From IMG/VR virus record IMGVR_UViG_3300032020_000018, positions 1 through 43,206 of that record: a DNA stretch of 43,206 bases. One strand, written 5' to 3'. The notes beneath the pieces were generated by a model. It saw nothing but the letters and a program-made list of their open reading frames with translations, was not told the DNA's origin and ran no database searches. Positions 28,583 to 37,346 of the stretch are shown piece after piece. The translations under genes and the position numbers were made by a program. The stretch comes from a virus. Position 1 is the first letter of the stretch; each line of letters opens with the position of its first letter.

Positions 28583-28986
28583 GTCAAGCATTGTGTAGCA
28601 AATGCGGCAAGAAACTGACGGGCAATACCGAGCGGGTCGTACCTGTCCCCGGTCACGATCCCGTGCTGGCCTGCCCGGAGTGCGAGCCGGAAGTCAAGGA
28701 AGGTGCCCACCGCATGGCCGAGGCGATGGCTTCTCGGCCCCGGGAACTGCGTGTGGCCCGGTGCGACACGATGTATCGGGCGATCATGGAGACGTGTTCA
28801 CCGATCGCGGCCTGCATCTACCTGTCCTCGTGCCAGAAGGACGGCATGATAGCAACGGCAGACGGCCTCGCCATGTACGAGATGGGGTTCGTGGACGCCG
28901 CGTGGTGCATCGCGCAGGGCGAACTGCGGATGGCAACAATGGAAAGAACGCCGGAACCGGCGATTCAGGAGGCAAATGGTGGCTGA
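28579..28986 (+). CDS. Hypothetical zinc-ribbon protein
   Basis: ATG 28579 overlaps the portal stop; 135 residues. CSKCGKKL and CPECEPE form a zinc ribbon at the N terminus; the rest is helical. The next gene overlaps its end by 11 nt. The function is unknown. Confidence 0.6.
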   Translation: MSQALCSKCGKKLTGNTERVVPVPGHDPVLACPECEPEVKEGAHRMAEAMASRPRELRVARCDTMYRAIMETCSPIAACIYLSSCQKDGMIATADGLAMYEMGFVDAAWCIAQGELRMATMERTPEPAIQEANGG

Positions 28987-29323
28987 CCTAAAGACTACCG
29001 ATGACTATAATCGCGAACTCCTTGAACTGCAAGCCCGGAATTTGCGAGTTGCTGTTGAGGGTGTTGAGGTAATGTGCAAGGCGTGGATCGAACCTCTTCC
29101 TCTCGCCGAGCCAGATGTTACCGCCGTGGCACTCAGGCAGATACAACTACTGCTCGCCGGTGTCGCCGCAACGCATGTCTGGATCATCTTTGACGCCAAC
29201 GGGCAAGTCTCGGAGGTCTGTACTTCACAGACGCACGCAGCGAACCAAACTGACTGGCTCAACAACAAGAAAGGTCCGGGGCATCACAAGGAAATCCACA
29301 AACTCTGTAGGGAGACCGAATAG
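28976..29323 (+). CDS. Hypothetical protein
   Basis: ATG 28976 gives 115 residues, with one long helix and a hydrophobic part (LRQIQLLLAGVAATHVWIIF). It is followed by the small PWDS fragment and the HNH insertion. The function is unknown. Confidence 0.55.
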   Translation: MVADLKTTDDYNRELLELQARNLRVAVEGVEVMCKAWIEPLPLAEPDVTAVALRQIQLLLAGVAATHVWIIFDANGQVSEVCTSQTHAANQTDWLNNKKGPGHHKEIHKLCRETE

Positions 29324-29333
29324 GAGATTCAAT

Positions 29334-29360
29334 ATGGTCCCGTGGGACAGCAATTCATTT
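29334..29360 (+). pseudogene. 5' fragment of a PWDS-type small gene, cut by an HNH gene
   Basis: An AGGAG and ATG 29334 begin MVPWDSNSF, which matches the start of the intact gene at 30008 (MSPWDSQSF). After nine codons the sequence is antisense to the HNH gene at 29355-29960. It is probably what remains of a gene start displaced when the HNH gene inserted. Confidence 0.55.
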
Positions 29361-29960
29361 GAAACGGCGCAGATATTCGCTGGCCTTTTGACATATCTCT
29401 GGGTCATCGTCAAAAAGTCCAAGTCCATTGTTACACTTCATGCAGAGCAGTGCCCTCACTTTTCCAGTCCTGTGGTCATGGTCAATATGAAGCAATCTGT
29501 AAGTGCCAAACCTCGTTGTTCCTGGAATCTCGCCACATATCGCACATCGGTTGCCTTGCTGTTTGACCATTTGGGTGAACTGTTCTTCCGTAAGATTGTG
29601 CCTTCCTATGACGGTTCTATGACTTTTCAACCTGACTCTGTCGGGATGATTCAATCTGTACTTCAGACCCCACTGTTGCACAAGTGGGACACGACAGGAA
29701 CGGCACCATACATGGAAACCATCTGGTCTGCACCTGTCTCGTACAAATTCCGAGATCGGTTGTACTCTTTTACATCTGGAACACCGTTTCTCAACAGGTT
29801 CAGGTTGCCCTTCTCGGCGTTGAATCCAGCGTTCTATGTATTCTCGTTCTCGTTTCTTACGACAGGACTTGCAATATGAACGCAACCCATCTTTTTGTTG
29901 ATTGTTCTTCTCGAAACATGTTTCAGGCAGGGTTTGATGGCATGTGATACAAGTTTTCAT
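29355..29960 (-). CDS. HNH endonuclease, endonuclease VII type, likely homing
   Basis: ATG 29960 (MKTCITCHQTL) gives 201 residues. Two zinc-finger blocks come first (CITC then YCKSC; CSRCKRV then WCRSC). The T4 gp49-like core then reads CAICGEIPG, LHIDHDHRTGKVRALLC and CNNGLGLFDDDPE. It runs opposite to the late genes and lies between a gene fragment and an intact copy of the same gene, typical of a free-standing homing endonuclease. Its promoter region is an inverted repeat; TTGACT at about 29996-29991 is the likely -35. Confidence 0.85.
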   Translation of the reverse strand: MKTCITCHQTLPETCFEKNNQQKDGLRSYCKSCRKKREREYIERWIQRREGQPEPVEKRCSRCKRVQPISEFVRDRCRPDGFHVWCRSCRVPLVQQWGLKYRLNHPDRVRLKSHRTVIGRHNLTEEQFTQMVKQQGNRCAICGEIPGTTRFGTYRLLHIDHDHRTGKVRALLCMKCNNGLGLFDDDPEICQKASEYLRRFK

Positions 29961-29990
29961 GCCGTGGAATGTATAGTGATACCACGGCAT
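29959..29990. promoter_or_regulatory. Inverted repeat over the HNH promoter
   Basis: ATGCCGTGG (29959-29967) and CCACGGCAT (29982-29990) are a perfect 9-bp inverted repeat with a 14-bp centre holding TATACA on the leftward strand and TATAGT on the rightward strand. TTGACT flanks it on the leftward side, 15 bp from TATACA. It may be an operator or a hairpin that controls the HNH gene. The HNH start codon lies in one arm. Confidence 0.5.
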
Positions 29991-30007
29991 AGTCAAGGAG
30001 AAAATGT

Positions 30008-30199
30008 ATGTCGCCTTGGGATTCTCAGTCATTCAGAAAACACAATAAGAAGGCAGGCAAGAAGCAGTTGAAAGTTGGTGCTGCGGAGGCGAACCGAGTC
30101 TTGAGAAAGACCGGCAATGAGGGTCTCGCGGTTCGTAAGGGCAACGCGGCCATCAAGGCCATGCGGAACAACGCGAAGAAGGCAAGGAAGAAGAAGTGA
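30008..30199 (+). CDS. Small basic PWDS-type phage protein
   Basis: ATG 30008 behind AAGGAG gives 63 residues, of a type common in phages and prophages (PWDSQSFRKHNKKA, then ANRVLRKTGNEGLAVRKGNA). The function is unknown. The Lys-rich C terminus (MRNNAKKARKKK) suits nucleic-acid binding. A fragment of a second copy lies at 29334. Confidence 0.7.
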   Translation: MSPWDSQSFRKHNKKAGKKQLKVGAAEANRVLRKTGNEGLAVRKGNAAIKAMRNNAKKARKKK

Positions 30200-30528
30200 A
30201 TATCGGCACAAACGACAAACTGGATACGTTTCCCGATCCAAGAGCCTCACGAAAAGCGGCGCGGAGTCTTGGCGGGTTTGACGATGCGACTCTGGAACGG
30301 AAGATCAATGAGGGTTTCCGGCCTAAGCACTGGTTGCATGCGGATGACCTGCTTCCTCCGACGATGCTGATACCTAAATCCGTCACAGGCCCCCAGAATC
30401 GAGATTGGGACTACTTATTGGAGGTGTGGACGGCCAAACCCGAAAGCGAAGAGCGCGACAAGATGATCGCGTTGTGCCGTAAGAAGATTGCGTTGAAGAA
30501 TAAGCAGCCCGTCGCTGCGCAACCATAG
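30196..30528 (+). CDS. Hypothetical protein
   Basis: GTG 30196 overlaps the previous stop; 110 residues with no recognised motif (FDDATLERKINEGFRPKHWL, then a basic helix). Confidence 0.55.
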   Translation: MNIGTNDKLDTFPDPRASRKAARSLGGFDDATLERKINEGFRPKHWLHADDLLPPTMLIPKSVTGPQNRDWDYLLEVWTAKPESEERDKMIALCRKKIALKNKQPVAAQP

Positions 30529-30562
30529 CGATAGAAATCGCAAAAGCATAGGAGCATCGACA

Positions 30563-30961
30563 ATGGCGTACACCAAGAAAGACACCGGCGCCAAGCCGGA
30601 ACGACCCATCGACCCGAACGATCCCGCCGTAATCGAGGAGCAACGCATGGCGCGGGACAATACTCAGGCTCAGGCCAGGTCGGAGGAAGAGCAGGCGAAA
30701 ATCACTCGCATTGCCGAAGAGGACCGCCAGAAAATCGCCACCGCAGCGCAGGCCAGAGAGGCGGAGGAAACGGCCATTCGGGAGCGCGAGAATGCCGCCA
30801 CTCGGGCGAGACTCAATCAACCTATCTCCGAAGAGGAGCAGACCGAACTGGATGGCCTGGAGATTGAGGCCCGGAGCGGCCGGCAGGTGGACCGTCCCCA
30901 GATGTTGCGCTTGGGTGAGTTGCGGACCCGCGCCGAGAATGTAAAGAAACCGAAGAAGTAA
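30563..30961 (+). CDS. Hypothetical long-helix protein
   Basis: ATG 30563 behind AGGAG gives 132 residues. Residues 25-75 form one very charged helix (QARSEEEQAKITRIAEEDRQ). It precedes the scaffold and coat genes and could be an internal virion or assembly protein; no family is recognised. Confidence 0.55.
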   Translation: MAYTKKDTGAKPERPIDPNDPAVIEEQRMARDNTQAQARSEEEQAKITRIAEEDRQKIATAAQAREAEETAIRERENAATRARLNQPISEEEQTELDGLEIEARSGRQVDRPQMLRLGELRTRAENVKKPKK

Positions 30962-30976
30962 CAAGGAGAATGCAGT

Positions 30977-31489
30977 ATGAAGAAGATCGAGATCCCGCTG
31001 ATCGCGGGCATTGTGACGGTTCTGATTATCGCCTTCGTAACTTCGATGGGGGCCTCCCCGGCCCAGCCGGCTACAGCGGATAAAGCCGCTGTGGCTGTGG
31101 CTCCAGCCACCCCCACTGCCGCGCCTGTGAAGAAGGTGGACTCTACCCCGGCAGCGAAACCGCCGTCGGTCCGACCCGTTCCGGCTCCGGTCGCCCCGGA
31201 AGCCGCACCCGCGACTCCACCGATCGAGGCGTACCTGCTGGAACCCACCGAAGCGTGGAAAAAGGCTTACCCGACCGTGCCGGCCAGTACGAGCAGACTC
31301 TACTACAACATCGCCAAGTTGCTTGAAGGTATCAATCTACAGGGCCGGAGTCTTGGAGAGACGATGAATCGGGTCCGCGTCCTAGAGGCGGTTGTGGCCA
31401 AACCGGCCGAGACGATCAATGCCCAGCCGGGGACGATCGACGGCAATGTGCAGACTTCACCAGCCCCAGTGATTACGGAGAGAAAATGA
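30977..31489 (+). CDS. Membrane-anchored Ala/Pro-rich protein
   Basis: ATG 30977 behind AAGGAG gives 170 residues. One N-terminal membrane segment (IPLIAGIVTVLIIAFVTSMG) is followed by about 60 residues rich in Ala, Pro and Val, then a helical end. A one-anchor, Pro-rich periplasm-spanning layout is seen in spanins, but no other lysis gene is nearby, so this is only a possibility. The next gene overlaps by ATGA. Confidence 0.6.
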   Translation: MKKIEIPLIAGIVTVLIIAFVTSMGASPAQPATADKAAVAVAPATPTAAPVKKVDSTPAAKPPSVRPVPAPVAPEAAPATPPIEAYLLEPTEAWKKAYPTVPASTSRLYYNIAKLLEGINLQGRSLGETMNRVRVLEAVVAKPAETINAQPGTIDGNVQTSPAPVITERK

Positions 31490-31809
31490 GTCTCGACGTG
31501 AACAAGTTGTCTGTGGCTGGATATGTGCCGGACCCGGAGTTTCAGGCATCTGATAATCAGATGCGGCAATGGGTTCGGGTGGTCGGGAACGCACGTTTTG
31601 TCATTGTTGAGATTGCGCGACCAGACAAGCAGCCAGAGCATATTTGGCACGGAATTGAGTACAGACTACGTGCCGAGGGTGTGTTTCATGGCAAGTGGAC
31701 TGACCTCAGTCGAGAGATGTGGAATCTGGTAGCCGAAGACATCAATGACCGTCTTGATTTGTACGAGCGGCTGATGTGTGTTGACTATTGGAACCTGAAA
31801 GCAGCGTAG
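31486..31809 (+). CDS. Hypothetical protein
   Basis: ATG 31486 overlaps the previous stop; 107 residues (WVRVVGNARFVIVEIARPDK, then a helical end). It is the last gene before copy B of the RNA element. No motif is recognised. Confidence 0.55.
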   Translation: MSLDVNKLSVAGYVPDPEFQASDNQMRQWVRVVGNARFVIVEIARPDKQPEHIWHGIEYRLRAEGVFHGKWTDLSREMWNLVAEDINDRLDLYERLMCVDYWNLKAA

Positions 31810-31816
31810 TTCCTTT

Positions 31817-31933
31817 GACAACTGAATAGGCGTGTTTCCGTTGCGGAGGCATCCAAAGCGGGACGCATAGGCAAATATGAAGCGGCAGTCAGGTGCCTGA
31901 CCATCTGACTGCCGCTTTTGTTTTGCGCACGCC
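31817..31933 (+). ncRNA. Repeated three-way-junction RNA element, copy B (before scaffold)
   Basis: P1 pairs GGCGUG (31829-31834) with CACGCC (31928-31933). P2 pairs UUCCGUU (31836-31842) with AGCGGGA (31857-31863). P3 pairs CGGCAGUCAG (31883-31892) with CUGACUGCCG (31905-31914), followed by UUUUG. The junction CGCAUAGGCAAAUAUGAA matches copy A except for two positions, while P1 and P2 differ in sequence but keep pairing. P3 plus the U-run is a terminator. The 165 nt after it, before the scaffold start, hold two small GC-rich hairpins (about 31947 and 31970) and no gene. Confidence 0.65.
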
Positions 31934-32100
31934 ATTTTTCCGTTTCGCCCGGCGGTTTTCGGGCGAGTCCTCCGGCCTTCGGGACCAACGAGAAGGTCTC
32001 CGCCTTACGGGGTCGCGGTGAGTGCCCCGTGTTCCGCCCATCGGCGGTTTCCGATGTCATCCGGCTTCCTTGCCCGGTGATGTCAAGGAGAACGTGTTTT

Positions 32101-33144
32101 ATGGCAACTGATCTAATGAAACAACTACTTGGAAGTGCGAATGTCACGGAGTCCCCCTATGGGACTCCCGCAGACGGTCCTGCTGCCGACGGTGCCAATG
32201 GTGCGCCGCCAGCGGGTGTGGATACGACGCCGGTCGAGCCGGTCGAGACTCCCGTGGTGGAGTCACCTTATGGCCCGATCCCGCCCATTGAAGAGAAGCC
32301 CGAAGCGGAGCCGACGCCGGAAAAGCCAGTTGAGACGCCCAAGCCTGAAGACTCGCGCGACGCCGCGTTTCGCGCTCTCGCCAAAGAGAAGAACGAGACG
32401 CGCCGGCAACTGCGACAGCTTCAAGCGGAAATGGCGACCTTGAAGGCGGCACAGAACAAGCCGCCCGTCGAGGAACCGGTCCCGGTGCCCGTGCAGCCTA
32501 TCGTGTTCAGCGAGCCGGACCCCGTTGAGGCATACATTGCTCAGAACGGTGGCGATCCCAACCAGGCTCTGCCCTGGCCTGAACAGCAGAAGCATGATGC
32601 GTGGTTCGCCCGCAAGATCGGGGCGGAGCAGGCGGAACGCGAACGGCAGGCGGCAGTCAAACACTCGGAGCAGGATGCACAGCGCAGGAAGCAGGAAGAC
32701 TCCACGGCACAAGCTGCACGGGATGCGACCTACAGCCAGGCGTTCGAGGAACAGGCAAGTGGTCCCCTCTCGGCGGAGAAGATCGGTGACGGTCTCGGCT
32801 TGGACGATGTTTCCGAATTGGCCAATGCCTATCTGACCACTGAGGACAAGCAACTGGTCCGCGCCGCCGGCGAGAAGCATGGTCCGACGCAGATGTGGAA
32901 GACCTACTACGCAGTGTGCGTCAAGCGGTTGGAGGGCAGTGGTACGCCCGAAGAGGCGACTCTCCGCGAGCGCGCCAAAGTCGCCCTGGCCCAGCGCAAG
33001 CCCCCGTCGCCAGCAGGCCCGTCTACGACAACGACACCCGCACCTTCCAAGACAAAAGTGGCACCGACACGTGCGCAGATATTGCAGCCGAACAAGCGGG
33101 GAGTGGCCATCCTCAGACGGATGGGCTTCCCGACCCCGGCTTAG
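32101..33144 (+). CDS. Scaffold-like head assembly protein
   Basis: ATG 32101 behind AAGGAG gives 347 residues. It directly precedes the coat gene and has the make-up of P22-type scaffolds: a long Pro/Glu-rich first third (KPEAEPTPEKPVETPKPEDS), charged helices (FRALAKEKNETRRQLRQLQA) and a basic end (PTRAQILQPNKRGVAILRRM). Scaffolds guide coat assembly and leave the head. The call rests on position and composition more than on motifs. Confidence 0.7.
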   Translation: MATDLMKQLLGSANVTESPYGTPADGPAADGANGAPPAGVDTTPVEPVETPVVESPYGPIPPIEEKPEAEPTPEKPVETPKPEDSRDAAFRALAKEKNETRRQLRQLQAEMATLKAAQNKPPVEEPVPVPVQPIVFSEPDPVEAYIAQNGGDPNQALPWPEQQKHDAWFARKIGAEQAERERQAAVKHSEQDAQRRKQEDSTAQAARDATYSQAFEEQASGPLSAEKIGDGLGLDDVSELANAYLTTEDKQLVRAAGEKHGPTQMWKTYYAVCVKRLEGSGTPEEATLRERAKVALAQRKPPSPAGPSTTTTPAPSKTKVAPTRAQILQPNKRGVAILRRMGFPTPA

Positions 33145-33185
33145 AAGTGCAGGTCTGACCGTAGGTGCCCGAAAGGGTGTACTAC

Positions 33186-34397
33186 ATGGGAGCAACAAGT
33201 TTTCCGACCACCGAACCCCTGGTCCTTGACCAGAGAGCGGACTATTGGTTCCCCTACACGATGCAGCTTTATCGACTGGCTGCCCTGTTGGGTGATACCC
33301 CGAATCACATCGGTCACGTCAATGTGGACTTGACCAAAAAGGCCGGTGAGACCATCTACTTCGCCGGCGGAAATCCCCTCAGTGAAGGTGGCAAAGGCGA
33401 CGACGGCGATACCGGGACCGGGGAGGCGATGGGCCAGCGCAACACGAACATTACGGTCCATGAGAACTCTCACTCCACCTCCAGTGCCGGTCCCATGTCG
33501 CAACAGCGCATGCAGGACTTCCGTACCATCGACCAGTTCCGGCAGCAAGGCGACCGGCACCTGGCTGAATGGCGCGCCGAGCGCATCGAGAACGACTCGA
33601 TCTGCGCCCTGGCCGGCCTCTACAATGAGAACTCCGGCGGCGCGGACATTCAGACGATCACTGAGATCTATCCGACCTCGACCCGCATCTATTTCGGCGG
33701 CCAGAGTATCGGGGCCAGTGCCGCATTGGGCACGAGGTACACCACGGACGCCGGCCTGACTGCCGGCACGCAAGCGAGCAACTACTTCGGCCGCCTGGTC
33801 GTTGAGGAAGTGCTCTCCCTGATGAAGACGGCGACCCCGCGCATGCGGCCGGGCATTTTTGCGCAACCCGATCCCGCGGCGGAAGGCAGTGTGGCGTTTA
33901 AGACTCCCGGCGAGATCATCGGCAATTTCTTCGTCGGCCTCATCAGTCCGCATCACTGGAAGAAGCTGCGGGGCGACTCGCAGTACGCCGACATGCTGGC
34001 GGCAGCCGAGAACCGGGGGCGCTTGCATCCCCTGCTCACGGGCGGCAATTGCATGTGGGAAGGCTGCGTACTGACCGAGTACGACCGCTGCCCGACGAGA
34101 ACGGGTGCCAACGGCACGACCCTGGCCGAGGGGTTTGCCCTGAATGCGGGGCGAACGGCGACCAGCGATGCCTGCGCCAATACGCGCAGTGTGGCCCGGT
34201 CCCTCATCCTGGGCGCTCAGGCATTCCTCTTCGCCTGGGCCATGAAACCGAGTTTCGCCGAGGAGATGATCGACGCCAACAAGCCCAAGATCAAGCAGTC
34301 GGCGATCTACGGCGTCTCGGTGGCCCGGTTCAACTATGCGGGGACCTCAACCCCGATGGCGGAGGAAGGCCGCTACGCGATAGACAGCGAGTACTAA
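33186..34397 (+). CDS. Major capsid protein (N4 gp56 / DUF4043-like)
   Basis: ATG 33186 gives 403 residues; GTG 33165 in frame is less likely. The key region, GPMSQQRMQDFRTIDQFRQQ then HLAEWRAERIENDSICALAG, matches the N4 gp56 / DUF4043 capsid family. FAGGNPLSEGGKGDDGDTG precedes it, and SPHHWKKLRGDSQYADMLAA and NYAGTSTPMAEEGRYAIDSE end the chain. This is the head shell. A stable hairpin follows the gene. Confidence 0.85.
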   Translation: MGATSFPTTEPLVLDQRADYWFPYTMQLYRLAALLGDTPNHIGHVNVDLTKKAGETIYFAGGNPLSEGGKGDDGDTGTGEAMGQRNTNITVHENSHSTSSAGPMSQQRMQDFRTIDQFRQQGDRHLAEWRAERIENDSICALAGLYNENSGGADIQTITEIYPTSTRIYFGGQSIGASAALGTRYTTDAGLTAGTQASNYFGRLVVEEVLSLMKTATPRMRPGIFAQPDPAAEGSVAFKTPGEIIGNFFVGLISPHHWKKLRGDSQYADMLAAAENRGRLHPLLTGGNCMWEGCVLTEYDRCPTRTGANGTTLAEGFALNAGRTATSDACANTRSVARSLILGAQAFLFAWAMKPSFAEEMIDANKPKIKQSAIYGVSVARFNYAGTSTPMAEEGRYAIDSEY

Positions 34398-34420
34398 TTC
34401 GCTGTTCACCAAACAATACG

Positions 34421-34454
34421 AGAGGGGCTGGCCCTCTGGGGTCGGCCCCCCTCT
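34421..34454 (+). terminator. Hairpin after the capsid gene
   Basis: AGAGGGG (34421-34427), a CU bulge and GGCC pair with GGCC and CCCCTCT (ending 34454). No U-run follows, so it may protect the 3' end of coat mRNA or slow polymerase rather than terminate. Confidence 0.5.
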
Positions 34455-34489
34455 GAAACACAAGAACCTCATCCGAAAGGATCATAACC

Positions 34490-37306
34490 ATGAGTAAGCG
34501 AGTATTTTTCGCAGCCCTTACCCTGACGTGCCTGGCCGGTTCGCTGGTCCAGGGTCAGGTGCAGAGGGGTTTTCTGAAACACGATGTCCAAGTTATGGAC
34601 GAACTGGGCAGGAAGGTGACGGGCGTCACGTCCTTCAACATCTACCTGTCCGACACCACCACGAATCCGGTCATTTACACGGATCGGGACCTGGCCAACG
34701 CCATTACCCTGCCCATGACCACCTCCAGCACGAACACGACGCTGGTGGACGGCCACTGCTACTGGTACGGACCGGACGGTTGGGACTACACCCTGACCGA
34801 CGGCACGCGAACGATCACCAATGCCTCCGGCCCGGTCCTGACCTCCGGTGTGGGCGAATTGGTGATGCCCACCTGGTTGGTGGCGGCGACCTCTACCGCC
34901 TATACCGATGTCCAGACCATTACGATGGGCACCGATAGCGACTGGGTATTCAATGGGGGTACTACGGCCAAGTTGCTGACGTTGACCCCGGCCGCCGACG
35001 CCTCAACCATCTATATCGGCAACGGCACCGCTTCGTCCGATGTCCGTATCTACGGCAGTTCCGCCGCCATCTACGCCCAGTTTGACGAGTCGAGCGATGG
35101 CCTGTTTATGACCCACTACGACGTGAATATGAACGACGATTCCCGTCTGTACTTCGGCACGGATCAGGATTGGTATGCCCAGTCGGGTACGACCAAGATG
35201 CTGGACCTGATCCCGGCTACCAGCGATGAGAGTTCGGCGGTCCGGATCGGGGCCAATAGCGCCGGGGCGGACCTGTACCTCTATGGGGCCACGTCCGGCG
35301 ACTATGCCCAATTCGATGCCAGCGGCAATGTGCTGCTGATGGAAGATATCAATATCGGCCTGGGCGATGGCACGAAACTCCTGTTCGGCGACACTATCGG
35401 CACGGGCGACTTCTCCATCAGCGATGAGTCGGACGTGCTGACCTTCGCCCAGATCGTTGCTGATGTGGGTACGATGGCGTGGGGTGCTGACAATGCCGGC
35501 ATCGACCAGACGTGGTACGGCGAGAGCGCCAGCGCCTACATGAAATGGGACGCGACCAGCGCGGACCAACTCATCATTGTCGGCGTGGACAGTTCCGGTA
35601 CCCTGCTCTCGATCACCAGTGCCGATACGACCGGCGATTCCGACACGGTTGCAATCACGCATAACAGCGGTGGCGACGGCATTCAGATTACGGATTCGGC
35701 CACGGATGGCACGGCCATCAATGCGATTTCGGCGGCAAGCCAAACGACCGCCGTAGTGAAGATCGACGGGGCCACGGGCAACTTCATCGGGGCCGACAAC
35801 GTGGGAGCCCTGCATATTACCGGCGATACGGCGGGTGCCCATGTGGGCGCTACGCTGATGTACGTGGCGAACAGTGCCCAGCCTATTGACGCCGCCGAGG
35901 GTTTCATGGCCCGCTTTGTCGATACCGGCACGGCCCGGACCACGGCCGCAGCGGTGGAGATCGAAACGACCAACACCACTCCGGCCCTCAAACTGAACAA
36001 TCAACTCCAGATCACCGGCGCTGACTCCACGGGCGTTCTGGCCGTCATCACGGGTATCAACACGACCGGTAACACTGACAGCGTCCAGATCGCTCATAGC
36101 GGCACTGGAGACGCTCTCCAGATTACGGCCAGCACGGCTACCGCCGTGGCCCTGAACTTGGTGGGTGCGACCAACCAAACGACACGATTGCAGACTATCG
36201 ACGGTGACACCGCCGAATGGATTGGCAAAGACAATGAAGGTATGCTTCAAGTTATCAAGGGGGCTACTGCCCTGGCGCACACCGGGTCTACTCAGCTAAT
36301 AGTCACGAATGGCGCGCAGCCTCTTTCTGGTGCGGAAGGTTTCATGGCCCGGTTCGTGGATACGGGGACGGCCCGAACGGACGCCTATGGCGTCGAGATC
36401 GAGACCACGAATACCACGCCAGCGCTGCACCTGAATAACCAGATGTTCATTGAAGGTGCCGATTCAACGGGCGTGCTGATGAAGGTCACCGGCATCGACA
36501 CTACCGGCAACAGCGATACCATGCGGATTGCTCATAGTGGTACGGGTGACGGTCTTCAGATCACCTGTACCGAGGCAGATAGCGTGGCCCTGAAGCTTAT
36601 TGCCGCAGCGGCTCAGACCACCAGTGCTATGAAGGTGGACGGGGCAACCGGGGCGGATTGGCGCGGGGCTGCCAACGTCGGCATGGTTCATCTAACCAGC
36701 GATGGTCCTTTGGCTGATGTGGCGGCCAGTCTTCTCTACATCAACAATACGGGCGTACCTACCAACGATTCGCGCGGCTCTTCGCTGCGGATCGTGGACA
36801 CCGGCAACGCGGCGGCGGGTACGGCGGGTTATGCCGTGTACATCAGTGCCACCGATGCCACCGTGGAAGCCCTCTACATTGACGATGGCAAAGTCCTGAT
36901 AGATGAGGCTTTGACGGTCGGCGGAACGATTACGTCCACTGCCGGGGTGCAAAGCGCTTCCGTGAGCGTGGCGGCCGATGCGGAGGCCACTCAAGTCACG
37001 ATTCCCGCCGGCACACGTTGGGTCAATGCCACGAACGCGGGCGCGGCAACGCAGGTCATTTGCCTTCCGGTAGGTGTCGTGGGCAACATCATCGACATCT
37101 ATTCGGCGGCGACCTGTGAGCTTCAGACAATTGCCGCCAGCAATGCCACGATCAATGGTGTGGATTGCGACGGCGGCAGTGAGTTGGTGCTCACGGCCAC
37201 ACAAACCTACCATCTCTGGTGTACTGCGGCGAACACTTGGGTCGCTACGGCTACTACGGCAGCGGGAGCGGCGGTTGCCACGTTGGTTCCTGATGCAGAT
37301 TCGTAA
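34490..37306 (+). CDS. Large repetitive virion or fibre-like protein with signal peptide
   Basis: ATG 34490 behind GAAAGGA gives 938 residues. The start is a signal peptide (MSKRVFFAALTLTCLAGSLV). The centre has three repeats of about 143 residues (starting near 35576, 36008 and 36443), each with ADSTGVL, then HSGTGD, then a conserved GFMARFVDTGTART in the first two. The Gly/Thr/Asp-rich strands suit a beta-helix fibre. It follows the coat gene, so a decoration or fibre role is likely. The signal peptide is unusual for a virion protein. Confidence 0.65.
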   Translation: MSKRVFFAALTLTCLAGSLVQGQVQRGFLKHDVQVMDELGRKVTGVTSFNIYLSDTTTNPVIYTDRDLANAITLPMTTSSTNTTLVDGHCYWYGPDGWDYTLTDGTRTITNASGPVLTSGVGELVMPTWLVAATSTAYTDVQTITMGTDSDWVFNGGTTAKLLTLTPAADASTIYIGNGTASSDVRIYGSSAAIYAQFDESSDGLFMTHYDVNMNDDSRLYFGTDQDWYAQSGTTKMLDLIPATSDESSAVRIGANSAGADLYLYGATSGDYAQFDASGNVLLMEDINIGLGDGTKLLFGDTIGTGDFSISDESDVLTFAQIVADVGTMAWGADNAGIDQTWYGESASAYMKWDATSADQLIIVGVDSSGTLLSITSADTTGDSDTVAITHNSGGDGIQITDSATDGTAINAISAASQTTAVVKIDGATGNFIGADNVGALHITGDTAGAHVGATLMYVANSAQPIDAAEGFMARFVDTGTARTTAAAVEIETTNTTPALKLNNQLQITGADSTGVLAVITGINTTGNTDSVQIAHSGTGDALQITASTATAVALNLVGATNQTTRLQTIDGDTAEWIGKDNEGMLQVIKGATALAHTGSTQLIVTNGAQPLSGAEGFMARFVDTGTARTDAYGVEIETTNTTPALHLNNQMFIEGADSTGVLMKVTGIDTTGNSDTMRIAHSGTGDGLQITCTEADSVALKLIAAAAQTTSAMKVDGATGADWRGAANVGMVHLTSDGPLADVAASLLYINNTGVPTNDSRGSSLRIVDTGNAAAGTAGYAVYISATDATVEALYIDDGKVLIDEALTVGGTITSTAGVQSASVSVAADAEATQVTIPAGTRWVNATNAGAATQVICLPVGVVGNIIDIYSAATCELQTIAASNATINGVDCDGGSELVLTATQTYHLWCTAANTWVATATTAAGAAVATLVPDADS

Positions 37307-37319
37307 TAGGTAGTTTCTC

Positions 37320-37346
37320 GGGGCCGGGCCAACTCGGCCCCCTTCT
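37320..37346 (+). terminator. Terminator-like hairpin
   Basis: GGGGCC (37320-37325) pairs with GGCCCC (37335-37340), followed by CTTCTT. It lies between the fibre-like gene and the glycosidase-like gene. Confidence 0.5.

Noticed and set aside
27260-28591. A 443-codon leftward frame opposite the portal.
   Set aside because: It has no motif, is Arg/Leu/His-rich as usual for antisense of GC-rich genes, and the portal is well supported.
29115-29879. A 254-codon rightward frame starting inside another gene.
   Set aside because: It is mostly antisense to the endonuclease VII-type gene; only the first codons from 29334 are meaningful, as a gene fragment.
30977-31489. A spanin (Rz-like) call for the membrane-anchored Pro-rich protein.
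   Set aside because: The layout fits, but there is no nested Rz1-like lipoprotein frame recognised and no endolysin or holin beside it.
35003-36280. A 425-codon leftward frame opposite the fibre-like gene.
   Set aside because: It has no motif or ribosome binding site and mirrors the repeats of the sense gene.
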